Shown here: positions 16,591 to 24,857 of the stretch, piece after piece
How positions within the stretch are numbered: the first letter of the stretch is position 1
Layout of the letters: each line of letters begins with the position of its first letter
From: Stappia indica
Lineage (GTDB): Bacteria > Pseudomonadota > Alphaproteobacteria > Rhizobiales > Stappiaceae
Reading direction: 5' to 3'
Assembly: GCF_020177335.1 (NCBI RefSeq)
Contig: NZ_JAIVMG010000011.1
Location: forward strand, 99,714 to 163,713
DNA length: 64,000 bases
The notes under the pieces: generated by a model
Databases searched by the model: none
The model's input: only the letters and a program-made list of their open reading frames with translations
What the model was told of the DNA's origin: nothing
Position numbers and translations under genes: made by a program

Positions 16591-17381
16591 GTCCAGCGGG
16601 TCCGGGCGTAGTCCATGGCCTCGCGCAGATCGAGCTTGCGGGTGGAGTTGCCGCTGCGGACATAGAAATGCAGTTTGCCGCCCTCGCTCAGATAGACCGC
16701 GCGCGGCGCCGGCTGGACCAGCACCATGCACACATCCTTGCCGTCGATGACGGTGAAGGTGGTCTGGATCGCCGGGCAGAGGTCGCCGCCGAGAAAGCGG
16801 GTGACAATGTCGTTGACGGTGCGTTCGAAACCGTCCCGGTTGGGATGGCGCAAGGTGGCGTAGTCGGCCTCAAGCCCGAGCACCGTGCCATCGTCGGCCA
16901 CGCCGATCAGCAGCCGGCCGCCATGGGCATTGAAGAAGCCGGCGATGGTCTTGGCAATGACCGTCTCCAGCCCCTTGTTGATGTTCCGTTCCTTCAGGTC
17001 CCAGCGCATGGTCGACTTGAATTCCACCTCGGCGGTTTCGCCGCCGCTGATGAACTCGGGAATCTGTTCGCCATGGGCGGCGCTGAGAAAGCGCAGACGG
17101 CGCGAGGTTTCGAGGTAGGAACGGGTGAAGAGGCCAAAGCCGAGGCCGACGAGCCCGCCGACCGCGGCGAAGGCGAGCACCATGTGCAGGTGCCGGGGGA
17201 CCACCAGCAACAGCAGCCGGTCAGTGAGAAAGTCCCCCAGAGAGGGGACATTCGGCTGGATCGCCCGGTATTCCAGCCAGACGATGGTCAGCACCGCCGG
17301 ATGCAGCAGAACGATGCCGATCAGCGCGCCGGCAAGCACGTAGACGACGAGAAGAGACAGGCGTGAACTTAGGAGAGCCAT
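16587..17381 (-). CDS. Membrane-anchored Schlafen AlbA_2 domain protein
   Basis: 264 residues. Two hydrophobic helices lie at about residues 8-27 and 66-86, followed by a cytoplasmic AlbA_2 domain from about 110 to 255. Domain hallmarks are ETAEVEFKST (E115, E120, K122) and AKTIAGFFNAHGGRLLIGV-type sequence ending ADDGTVLGLE with D163/D164. AlbA_2 is the nucleic-acid-binding core of Schlafen proteins and of many bacterial transcriptional-regulator-like proteins often labelled ATP-binding; some Schlafens cleave tRNA through an E, E, D set. Whether this protein cleaves or only binds is unknown. It is coupled to the TSUP gene by a 4-base overlap. The membrane anchor is the unusual part. Confidence 0.78.
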   Translation of the reverse strand: MALLSSRLSLLVVYVLAGALIGIVLLHPAVLTIVWLEYRAIQPNVPSLGDFLTDRLLLLVVPRHLHMVLAFAAVGGLVGLGFGLFTRSYLETSRRLRFLSAAHGEQIPEFISGGETAEVEFKSTMRWDLKERNINKGLETVIAKTIAGFFNAHGGRLLIGVADDGTVLGLEADYATLRHPNRDGFERTVNDIVTRFLGGDLCPAIQTTFTVIDGKDVCMVLVQPAPRAVYLSEGGKLHFYVRSGNSTRKLDLREAMDYARTRWT

Positions 17382-17492
17382 GAACCGCTCTTGGATGATG
17401 GGTGGGCAATGGAAACCGCCTGCCCGTCCGTGTCAAGGCATCGGACCGGGGAGAGGGTGTTCCCGTTTCCCCGATCCGCTTCGGTTCTGGCC

Positions 17493-18662
17493 TCAGGCGG
17501 CCGGCATGGCGGTCTCCACCAGCTTGACCCAATAAGAGCAGCCGACCGGGATCAGCTCGTCGTTGAAGTCATAGGCCGGGTGGTGAAGGCCGGCGCTGTC
17601 GCCATTGCCGGCGAAGATGAAGGCGCCGGGCCGTTCCTCCAGCATGAAGGAGAAATCCTCGCCGCCCATGGTCGGCGCGATGTCGGTGTTGACGTTGTCC
17701 TTGCCAACGATCTCGCGGGCGACGGAAACCGCGAAGTCGGTCTGGTCGGCGTGATTGGCGGTGATCGGGTAGTCGCGCCGATAGGTGACGGTGGCCTTGG
17801 CGCCATAGGCTTCGGCGATGGTCGGGACGAGCGCCTTCAGCCGTGCTTCGGCCAGATCGCGGATGTCCGGATCGAGGGTGCGCACCGTGCCGCGCAGGGT
17901 GGCGGTCTGCGGGATCACATTGTCGGTGAAGCCGGCATTGAAGGTGGTGATCGACACGACCACCGACTTCAGCGGATCGGCGTTGCGGCTGGCGATCGAC
18001 TGCACCGCCTGGACGATGTGGCTGCCGACCAGGATGGTGTCGATGCCCTCATGCGGCTTGGCGGCATGGCAGCCCTTGCCTTCGATGTCGATCTGCAGCC
18101 GGTCGGCGGCGGCCATGATCGAGCCGGGACGAATATGGAAGGTGCCGACCGGCGCGCCGGGCAGGTTGTGCATGCCATAGACTTCCTGGATGCCGAAGCG
18201 GTCCATCAGCCCATCGTCGATCATGGCCTTGGCGCCGGCGCCGCCCTCTTCCGCCGGCTGGAAGATGACGATGACCGTGCCGTCGAAATTGCGGGTTTCG
18301 GAGAGGTATTTCGCCGCGCCAAGCAGCATGGCCGTGTGGCCGTCATGACCGCAGGCGTGCATCTTGCCGGGAATGGTGGAGGCATAAGGCTTGCCGGTGA
18401 TTTCCTCCAGCGGCAGCGCGTCCATGTCGGCGCGCAGGCCGATCACCTTGCCGGAGCCGTTGGCGCGGCCCCTGATCACGCCGACCACACCGGTGCGGCC
18501 AATGCCGGTGGCGATCTCGTCGACGCCGAAGGCCTTCAGCTTGTCGGCAACCAGCTCCGCCGTGCGATGGGTGTCGTAAAGCAGCTCCGGATGGGCATGG
18601 ATATCCCGGCGCCATTCGGTGATTTCCTCGGCAAGGTCGGCAAAGCGGTTGATTGTCGGCAT
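17493..18662 (-). CDS. M20-family aminoacylase/amidohydrolase (hippurate hydrolase type)
   Basis: 389 residues of the M20D group that hydrolyse N-acyl amino acids, hippurate or indole-acetyl amino acids with a dinuclear metal site. Visible ligands and motifs: MHACGHDGHTAMLLG near residue 103, PAEEGGAGA near 138, MHNLPG near 162 and GGEDFSFML near 337. Length is typical. No signal peptide is seen, so it acts in the cytoplasm. The gene is flanked by gaps of 110 and 169 bases and appears to be its own unit. Substrate preference cannot be read from these motifs. Confidence 0.9.
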   Translation of the reverse strand: MPTINRFADLAEEITEWRRDIHAHPELLYDTHRTAELVADKLKAFGVDEIATGIGRTGVVGVIRGRANGSGKVIGLRADMDALPLEEITGKPYASTIPGKMHACGHDGHTAMLLGAAKYLSETRNFDGTVIVIFQPAEEGGAGAKAMIDDGLMDRFGIQEVYGMHNLPGAPVGTFHIRPGSIMAAADRLQIDIEGKGCHAAKPHEGIDTILVGSHIVQAVQSIASRNADPLKSVVVSITTFNAGFTDNVIPQTATLRGTVRTLDPDIRDLAEARLKALVPTIAEAYGAKATVTYRRDYPITANHADQTDFAVSVAREIVGKDNVNTDIAPTMGGEDFSFMLEERPGAFIFAGNGDSAGLHHPAYDFNDELIPVGCSYWVKLVETAMPAA

Positions 18663-18831
18663 GGGGGTCCCCGGTGAAGTCGATAGACGGCTGGCGCCAA
18701 GCGCCGAATGGCGCGTGGCGAGAGGTGTATATCTGACGCGGACAATCGTCCCGACGCAAGCCCCGCCGGCGTCTGCCCGGCAGAATTCGCCCGTTCGCGA
18801 AGGGGGCAGGGCCGATCAAATCGGGAGGGGG

Positions 18832-19488
18832 TCAGGCCAGCAGCCGGTAGACGCTGCTGCGTTTGATCGAAAGATCCTCCAGCGAGCGGTTGACCGGAAC
18901 TTCATAGGTGGCGACGGCGCGCAGCCGGTCGGTCGGCAGGTAGGTACGGCCCGGATCGCCGATATAGACCTCGCTGCCGGCGGCGAGCACCCGGTCGAGC
19001 CAGGCAAGCACCTGATCGGCCATCGGCTTTTCGTAAAAGACGTCGCCGCAGAACAGAACATCGGCTTGCGGCGGCGGTTCCTTCAGGCGATCGCCCTCGG
19101 CGAACTCGATCCGGACGTCATTGAGCTCGGCATTGAGCGCAGTGGCGACACGGGCGAAGCGGTCGATGTCGCAGGCGGTGATGCTGGCCGCGCCGGCCCG
19201 GGCGGCGGCGATGGCGACGAGACCGGAGCCGGTGGCGAAATCGAACACCTGGCGGCCTGCGACCAACTCCGGCGTGTCGAGGACGAACCGGGCCAGCGCC
19301 TGACCGCCGGCCCAGGCGAAGGCCCAGAACGGTGGCGGCAGGCCGAGTTCACCCAGATCGTCCTCGGTCTTCTGCCAGAGGGCGACGGCCTCGTCCGCCA
19401 GATGGAGGCGGAGTTCCGGTGCGTGCGGGACCGGGTGCACCCGGGTGTTCTCGCGAATGAAACGCACCGGATCGGTGATGGCGCTCAT
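18832..19488 (-). CDS. EtfB lysine methyltransferase-like protein (METTL20 family)
   Basis: 218-residue class I SAM methyltransferase. The nucleotide-binding block VFDFATGSGLVAIAAA lies near residue 66, and the post-motif CGDVFYEKPMADQVL is characteristic of the METTL20/EtfB methylase group found in mitochondria and alphaproteobacteria. The characterised Agrobacterium member methylates lysines of electron-transfer flavoprotein beta near its recognition loop. An etfB gene begins at the right end of this window. Start at 19488 overlaps the EVE-domain stop as ATGA. Many databases label these proteins nicotinamide methyltransferase or ribosomal L11 methylase, which I think is less apt. Confidence 0.8.
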   Translation of the reverse strand: MSAITDPVRFIRENTRVHPVPHAPELRLHLADEAVALWQKTEDDLGELGLPPPFWAFAWAGGQALARFVLDTPELVAGRQVFDFATGSGLVAIAAARAGAASITACDIDRFARVATALNAELNDVRIEFAEGDRLKEPPPQADVLFCGDVFYEKPMADQVLAWLDRVLAAGSEVYIGDPGRTYLPTDRLRAVATYEVPVNRSLEDLSIKRSSVYRLLA

Positions 19489-19907
19489 TCCGGGTCGAGA
19501 CCGCCCATCTCGCAGACGATGGCCCATTCCTCCGCCGTCACCGGCTGGACCGACAGGCGCATGGAGGTGACCAGCGACATCTCCGAAAGGCGCGGCTCGG
19601 CCTTGACGGCGGCGAGGGTGACGGGTTTGGGCATGTCGCGCACGGCCTTCACGTCGACGCATTCCCAGCGCGGATCATCGGTGGTGCTGTCCGGATGGAT
19701 CTCGCGGCAGATCTCGACAATGCCGACCACCTCCTTGCCGATGTTGGAATGGTAGAAGAAGCCACGGTCGCCGATCTTCATCTCGCGCATGTTGTTGCGC
19801 GCCTGATAGTTGCGGATGCCGTCCCATTCCTCGCCGGCGTCGCCCTTGGCCTTTTGCATCTCCCACGACCATTTGTCGGGTTCGGATTTGAACAGCCAGT
19901 AGCGCAC
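19485..19907 (-). CDS. EVE-domain protein
   Basis: 140 residues of the EVE/PUA-like fold. The N-terminus YWLFKSEP, the central WDGIRNYQARNNM and the GFFYHSNIGKEVVGI block are the family signature. EVE domains bind modified bases in DNA or RNA in eukaryotic and some restriction-linked proteins; stand-alone bacterial forms have no firm role. The GTG start at 19907 lies just after the YciI stop (TGAGGTG), and the next gene overlaps its stop, so YciI, EVE and the methyltransferase form one operon. No restriction or defence gene accompanies it. Confidence 0.88.
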   Translation of the reverse strand: MRYWLFKSEPDKWSWEMQKAKGDAGEEWDGIRNYQARNNMREMKIGDRGFFYHSNIGKEVVGIVEICREIHPDSTTDDPRWECVDVKAVRDMPKPVTLAAVKAEPRLSEMSLVTSMRLSVQPVTAEEWAIVCEMGGLDPE

Positions 19908-19908
19908 C

Positions 19909-20196
19909 TCAGGCCTCCGGATTCTTGAGGGCCCAGTTCCAGGGCCGGATCTCGACGGTTTCGAACAGTCCAGCCCGCGCATAGGGGTCTTCCTGGGAGA
20001 CGGCGAGCGCCTCGTCGCGGCTTTCGGCCTCGATCACCACCAGGCTGCCGGTCATGCCGCCATCGTCGTTGAGGAACGGGCCGGCGGCCTTCAGCCGATC
20101 GCCCATGGCGGTGAGGAAGGCGAGATGGTCGGCGCGGGTGTCGAGGCGAATTTGCTGCGCACCGGGTTTGTCGGTGCAAATCAAGGCGTAGAGCAT
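19909..20196 (-). CDS. YciI-family protein
   Basis: 95 residues of the YciI/muconolactone-isomerase-like dimeric alpha/beta fold. Conserved features are the opening LYALICTDKPG, the His in RADHLAFL that serves as catalytic or binding residue in related enzymes, GPFLND, and the C-terminal DPYARAGLFE and IRPWNW. Bacterial YciI proteins lack a settled function; some act as small dehydrochlorinases. In alphaproteobacteria this gene commonly sits with gpsA, tsaD and an EVE protein, as here. Confidence 0.87.
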   Translation of the reverse strand: MLYALICTDKPGAQQIRLDTRADHLAFLTAMGDRLKAAGPFLNDDGGMTGSLVVIEAESRDEALAVSQEDPYARAGLFETVEIRPWNWALKNPEA

Positions 20197-20329
20197 GGAA
20201 GGGTCCTTGTCTGTCGTGGACGCCGGTCTGTCTGGGGCGCCGGTTTGTCTGGGACGCCGGATCGGCGATCGCCGCTGGCGGGAAGGATAGACGGAACGGC
20301 GCGGTCTTCAAGATGGGGAAACGGGCCGA

Positions 20330-21331
20330 TCAGGTCTCGCGCCGGAGCGGCCGGGTCATCAGCCGGGTCAGCGCATCGTCAAGGTCGAGCTCGCCCGCCA
20401 GCACCGACGCCACCGCCTCGCAGATCGGCAGGTCGACGCTTGTCTTGCGGCCAAGCGCCACGGCGACGGGGGCGGAAAAGACCCCTTCGGCCAGCTTCTG
20501 CCCCTTCTCGGTCAGCGAGGCGACCGTCGCCCCTTCGCCGAGCGCAATGCCGAAGGCGAAATTGCGCGATTGCGGCGAGGCGCAGGTCAGCACCAGATCG
20601 CCGAGGCCGGAAAGGCCGGTCAGCGTCTCGGGCCGGGCGCCAAGGGCAAGGCCGAGGCGGGTCAGCTCGGCAAAGCCGCGCGCGGTCAGCGCGGCAAGGG
20701 CGCTCGCCCCCCATTTCTTGCCGGCGACGGCGCCGCAGGCGATGGCCAGGACATTCTTCAGCGCCCCGCCGATCTGCACCCCGACAATGTCGGTGGCCGC
20801 GTAGGGGCGGAACTGCGGGCTGGCGAGGGCCTGGGACAGGGCGTCGGCGAGGGCGCCATCGGCGGCGGCGACGGTAACCGCAGTCGGTAGGCCGGCGGCA
20901 ACGTCGGTGGCAAAACTCGGCCCGGAGAGGATCGCCGGGCGGGCCGCTTTGAGCGTTTCGGCAAGCACGTCGGTCAGCAGGAGGCCGCTGTCGCGTTCGA
21001 TGCCCTTGGCGCAGAGCACCACCGGGGTTGCCGGGGCGAGCAGCGGGGAAAGAGCCGCGGCCATCGTCCGGGTGGTCTGCGCCGGGGTGACCAAGAGCAC
21101 CGCATCGGCGCCGCTGACGGCTTCGGCAAGATCGGAGGTGGCGGGAAGGCGCGGGGTCAAGGTCAGGCCGGGCAGATAGGCCGGGTTCTCGCCGCGCGCG
21201 TTGAGCGCGGCAACGGTGGCCGGATCGCGTGCCCACAGCACGGTGTCGCGGCCGGCGCGGGCGGCGACGAGGGCAAGCGCCGTTCCCCAGGCGCCGCCGC
21301 CCAGAACGGCAATCCGCCGGATCTCGCTCAT
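20330..21331 (-). CDS. gpsA: Glycerol-3-phosphate dehydrogenase [NAD(P)+]
   Basis: Reduces dihydroxyacetone phosphate to sn-glycerol-3-phosphate, the backbone for phospholipids. 333 residues, with the Rossmann motif GGGAWGTALA at residues 9-18, VLCAKGIE, and the catalytic lysine block GALKNVLAIACG near 190. The start at 21331 overlaps the NUDIX stop as ATGA, and the NUDIX gene in turn overlaps tsaD, giving a tight tsaD-nudix-gpsA unit read on the minus strand. Length and motifs are normal. Confidence 0.95.
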   Translation of the reverse strand: MSEIRRIAVLGGGAWGTALALVAARAGRDTVLWARDPATVAALNARGENPAYLPGLTLTPRLPATSDLAEAVSGADAVLLVTPAQTTRTMAAALSPLLAPATPVVLCAKGIERDSGLLLTDVLAETLKAARPAILSGPSFATDVAAGLPTAVTVAAADGALADALSQALASPQFRPYAATDIVGVQIGGALKNVLAIACGAVAGKKWGASALAALTARGFAELTRLGLALGARPETLTGLSGLGDLVLTCASPQSRNFAFGIALGEGATVASLTEKGQKLAEGVFSAPVAVALGRKTSVDLPICEAVASVLAGELDLDDALTRLMTRPLRRET

Positions 21332-21840
21332 GCGCCGGCTCCGAGCCGGTCCCACAGCGTCGGCAACGGGGCATGAAAGCCGGTGAAGAACCGGGTGGGG
21401 AGCGAGGCGGCGGCCTCGGCGATGTCCAGCCAGAACAGTTCGAAGCGGATCGGGTCGCCGCCGGCGGAGGGGCTCATCTCGAAATGCTCCCAGGAGTGAT
21501 GCGGCTTTTGCGGCGCGCGGGCATGATAGAGCCGGCGTAGATGCACATCCCGCCCCTGGTCGTTGTCAAACAGCACGGTCTGCTCGGCGATGGGCTCCAG
21601 CGCGTGCGGCAGACCAAGGCCGGTTTCCTCGGAAAACTCGCGCAAGGCCGCCTGCAGGTGGCTTTCGCCCGGATCGACGGTGCCGCCGGGGACCTGGAGC
21701 CCGACATAGGGCTGGTCCGGCTGGCGGAAGACCAGAAGATCCCGGCCCACGGTCAGGTAGACATAGGCCTTGTGCTTGATCCGGTCGATCCGCTCCGGCA
21801 TGGCGGTGACGACGACACCTTCAAGGAAGCGGGCATCCAT
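21328..21840 (-). CDS. NUDIX hydrolase
   Basis: 170 residues with an intact Nudix box, [26 protein letters not shown] by pattern (G-x5-E-x7-REFxEExGL) around residues 53-75, which places the Mg-binding glutamates. Nudix enzymes cleave nucleoside diphosphates linked to another group. Substrate cannot be told from the box. The start at 21840 overlaps the tsaD stop by one base (TGATG), so it is co-translated between tsaD and gpsA. Confidence 0.88.
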   Translation of the reverse strand: MDARFLEGVVVTAMPERIDRIKHKAYVYLTVGRDLLVFRQPDQPYVGLQVPGGTVDPGESHLQAALREFSEETGLGLPHALEPIAEQTVLFDNDQGRDVHLRRLYHARAPQKPHHSWEHFEMSPSAGGDPIRFELFWLDIAEAAASLPTRFFTGFHAPLPTLWDRLGAGA

Positions 21841-23003
21841 CAGGCTTTCGCTCCCTTGCGGCCGGAGCCCAGGAGGGCGGCGGCATTGGCGTCGAGCGGC
21901 CAGCGCGGGCGTGGCGGCACGGCGCGGTCGTCGATGCTCTCGCCCCGGGCGGCAGCGTCGCGCAGCCGTTCGATCCCGGCCCAGGCGATCATCGCCGCGT
22001 TGTCGGTGCACAGCCGCGCCGGCGGGGCGGCAAGCCGGGCGCCGGCCTCACCGACCATCTGCGACAGGCGCTGGCGGATCGCACCATTGGCGGCAACGCC
22101 GCCGGCGACCACCAGCACGGGCGGGGTGCCGGGGTACGCCTCGGAAAACAGCGCCAGCGCCCGTCGGCTCTTCTCGCCGATGACATCGGCAACCGCGCTC
22201 TGGAAGGCGGCGCACAGGTCGGCGACATCGGCCGGGGACAGCGGCGCGGCCGCATGAGCGGCGGTGCGCACGGCGGTTTTCAAGCCGGCAAAGGACATGT
22301 CGATCCCGGGCCGGTCGAGCATCGGCCGGGGCAGGGCAAAGCGGGTCGGATCGGCCGAGTTGCCGGCGGCCTGTTCCACCGCCGGTCCGCCCGGATAGGC
22401 AAGGCCCAGCAGCTTGGCGGTCTTGTCGAAGGCCTCGCCCACCGCATCATCGATGGTCGAGCCGAGGCGGCGGTAGGTGCCGACCCCTTCCACCAGCAGA
22501 AACTGGGTGTGCCCGCCGGAAACCAGCAGCAACAGATAGGGGAACGCCAGATCCTCGGTCAGCCGGGCGGTGAGGGCATGGCCCTCCAGATGGTTCACCG
22601 CCACCAGCGGCTTGCCGGCGGCCATGGCCACCGCCTTGGCGGTCATCAGGCCGACGATCACGCCGCCGATCAGCCCGGGGCCGGCGGTGGCGGCGATGGC
22701 GTCGAGGTCGTCCCAGCCGGTGCCGGCCTCGCTCATGGCGCTCTGGACGATCCGGTCCAGCAGGCTGATATGGGCGCGGGCGGCGATTTCCGGCACGACG
22801 CCACCAAATGCCGCATGTTCACTTGCCTGCGAGCGTATGATGTTGGACAACACATGGGCGCGGCCGTCGGCGTCAAGACGCACCACGGCGGCCGCGGTTT
22901 CATCGCAGCTCGTCTCGATGCCGAGCACGGTCAGTGGCGCCGGGGCGCTCGATCGGGATATCATGCCGGCCGCATCGGCCGACGACAGGTCAGGGCTTAT
23001 CAT
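21840..23003 (-). CDS. tsaD: tRNA N6-adenosine threonylcarbamoyltransferase
   Basis: Transfers threonylcarbamoyl to A37 of ANN-decoding tRNAs, with TsaB, TsaE and TsaC. The N-terminal [14 protein letters not shown] block, the iron/zinc-binding HLEGHALTA histidines, the [13 protein letters not shown] stretch and [19 protein letters not shown] are all present. I chose the ATG at 23003, preceded by GGCGGAG, giving 387 residues; ATG 23027 adds eight and ATG 22964 removes thirteen, the last being closest to the usual family start. Divergent hemC begins 48 bases away, so both promoters sit in or overlap this short space. Confidence 0.93.
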   Translation of the reverse strand: MISPDLSSADAAGMISRSSAPAPLTVLGIETSCDETAAAVVRLDADGRAHVLSNIIRSQASEHAAFGGVVPEIAARAHISLLDRIVQSAMSEAGTGWDDLDAIAATAGPGLIGGVIVGLMTAKAVAMAAGKPLVAVNHLEGHALTARLTEDLAFPYLLLLVSGGHTQFLLVEGVGTYRRLGSTIDDAVGEAFDKTAKLLGLAYPGGPAVEQAAGNSADPTRFALPRPMLDRPGIDMSFAGLKTAVRTAAHAAAPLSPADVADLCAAFQSAVADVIGEKSRRALALFSEAYPGTPPVLVVAGGVAANGAIRQRLSQMVGEAGARLAAPPARLCTDNAAMIAWAGIERLRDAAARGESIDDRAVPPRPRWPLDANAAALLGSGRKGAKA

Positions 23004-23051
23004 TCCACTCCGCCTACCGGACATCACCGCCTAACACCAGGAACGATCTCC

Positions 23052-24041
23052 TTGCAAACAAAACAATCCGGGCACACGCAACAATCCGGGCAGCCGGACG
23101 CAGGCGACCAGGCCTGGCCCGCCGGCCGCATCCTTCGAATCGGCACGCGCGGCAGCGCGCTGGCGCTGGCTCAGGCGCATGAAACCCGCGCCCGGCTGAT
23201 GGCCGCCCATGGCTTGAGCGAAGAGGCGTTCGAGATCGTCGTCATCAAGACCTCCGGCGACCGCATTCTCGACCGGCCGCTGTCGGAGGCCGGCGGCAAG
23301 GGGCTGTTCACCAAGGAGCTGGAAAACGCCATGCTGGCGGGCGAGATCGACATCGCCGTCCATTCCTCCAAGGACATGCCCACGGTGCTGCCCGATGGGC
23401 TGGAGCTGGTCGCCTTCCTGCCGCGTGAGGATGTGCGCGACGCCTTCATCTCGCCCAAGGCGGCGCGGCTGCAGGATCTGCCGCAAGGGGCGGTGGTCGG
23501 TTCGTCGAGCCTGCGCCGTCAGGCGATGATCAAGCGCCTCAGGCCGGATATCGAAGTGGTAATGTATCGCGGCAACGTGCAGCGGCGGCTGGAAAAGCTG
23601 GCCGAGGGCGTGGTTGATGCCACCCTGCTGGCCAATGCCGGATTGCGCCGGCTTGGCATGGCCCACGTGATCACCTCGGTGATCGAGACCTCGGAGTTCC
23701 TGCCGGCGGTCGGACAGGGGGCGATCTGCATCGAGGCGCGGGGCGACGATCAGGCAGTGCGGGCGTTTCTGGCGCCGATCCATCACCGGGAGACGGAAAT
23801 CTGCCTTGCCGCCGAGCGGGCGTTCCTGTTCGAGCTGGATGGCTCCTGCCGCACGCCGATCGGCGGGCTGGCGCGGCTTGAGGGCGACACCCTGTCGTTT
23901 CGCGGGCTGATCCTGTCGCCGGACGGGCGCGAGGCGCATGAGACCGAGCGCGAGGGGCCGGCGGCGCAGGCGGCGGCCCTTGGCCAGGATGCGGGCGCGG
24001 AGCTGAAACGGCGCGGCGGACCGAATTTCTTCAAGGTCTGA
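23052..24041 (+). CDS. hemC: Hydroxymethylbilane synthase (porphobilinogen deaminase)
   Basis: Condenses four porphobilinogens to hydroxymethylbilane in heme and cobalamin synthesis. 329 residues: [16 protein letters not shown] at 27-42, HSSKDMPT near 104, SSSLRRQA near 151 and the dipyrromethane cofactor cysteine C266 in GSCRTPIGG. No ATG or GTG fits; the best start is TTG at 23052, with AGGA about nine bases upstream. That leaves an N-terminal extension of some 26 polar residues compared with the family. hemD follows after 4 bases. Confidence 0.94.
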   Translation: MQTKQSGHTQQSGQPDAGDQAWPAGRILRIGTRGSALALAQAHETRARLMAAHGLSEEAFEIVVIKTSGDRILDRPLSEAGGKGLFTKELENAMLAGEIDIAVHSSKDMPTVLPDGLELVAFLPREDVRDAFISPKAARLQDLPQGAVVGSSSLRRQAMIKRLRPDIEVVMYRGNVQRRLEKLAEGVVDATLLANAGLRRLGMAHVITSVIETSEFLPAVGQGAICIEARGDDQAVRAFLAPIHHRETEICLAAERAFLFELDGSCRTPIGGLARLEGDTLSFRGLILSPDGREAHETEREGPAAQAAALGQDAGAELKRRGGPNFFKV

Positions 24042-24045
24042 CCCG

Positions 24046-24753
24046 GTGACGCGCGTGCTCGTCACCCGTCCGGAACCTGCCGCCTCGCGGACGGCGGAGT
24101 TGTTGCGCCGTCATGGCCACGAGCCTGTCGTCGCGCCGCTGTTCAAGCCGGTCGATCTGGATGTGGACGACTGGCCGGAGCCTGAGGGGCTCGGGGCGCT
24201 GGCGGTGACCAGTGCGCGGGCGATCACCGCCATGGAGGCGCATCCCATCTGGCCACGGCTGGCTGCCTTGCCAGTGTTCGCGGTCGGTCCGGCCTGCGGC
24301 GCGGCGGCCCGTGCCGCCGGCTGTTCGCGGGTAACGGTTGCCGGTGGTACCATGGACACGCTGGCCGAAACGATTGTCGAGGGGCGACCGGCACGGCCGG
24401 TGCTCTATCTTGCCGGGCGGCATCGCTCGGGCGATCTGTGCGGCGCGTTGGCGCAGTCGGGTATCGGCTGCGGCATGCGTGAGGTCTATGCCATGGAACG
24501 GGCCGGCGACCCGCCTGCCATGGTGCGGGCGGCGCTCACATCGGGTGCGCTGCGGCATCTGCTGGTGTATTCGCGGCGGGGCGGGCAGGCGCTGGCGGAT
24601 GTGCTGGGGCGCCTCGACCGGCCGCCTCCGCCCTTGCGGGTCTACGCGTTGTCGGAGAATGCGGGGGACCCGCTGCGGCCATTCGGCACATTGGCGGTTG
24701 CCGAAAACCCGAGCGAGGCGGCGTTGATCGCGCTTTTTGACGCTGCATGTTAA
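24046..24753 (+). CDS. hemD: Uroporphyrinogen-III synthase
   Basis: 235 residues, cyclises hydroxymethylbilane to uroporphyrinogen III. This family is poorly conserved; recognisable features are VLVTRPEPAASRTAELL at the start, the ALAVTSARAI segment, the FAVGPACG turn that is FAVGxxTA in most members, and YSRRGGQALADVL in the second half. Position immediately after hemC (GTG start 4 bases beyond the stop) supports the call strongly. Normal length. Confidence 0.88.
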   Translation: MTRVLVTRPEPAASRTAELLRRHGHEPVVAPLFKPVDLDVDDWPEPEGLGALAVTSARAITAMEAHPIWPRLAALPVFAVGPACGAAARAAGCSRVTVAGGTMDTLAETIVEGRPARPVLYLAGRHRSGDLCGALAQSGIGCGMREVYAMERAGDPPAMVRAALTSGALRHLLVYSRRGGQALADVLGRLDRPPPPLRVYALSENAGDPLRPFGTLAVAENPSEAALIALFDAAC

Positions 24754-24857
24754 GCAGGGTTTGTTTTGCGCTGCGAAACCGGCGATCCTGAAGGCAGGGC
24801 CGGGGCGGGCGAGGATGGACAGCGGGCGCTGAGCGCCCGGGAAGGGAGAGACAGTCG

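Noticed and set aside
19485..19907. The EVE-domain protein as part of a modified-DNA defence system
   Set aside because: It is a stand-alone EVE protein in an operon with YciI and a methyltransferase of the EtfB type, a common housekeeping arrangement.
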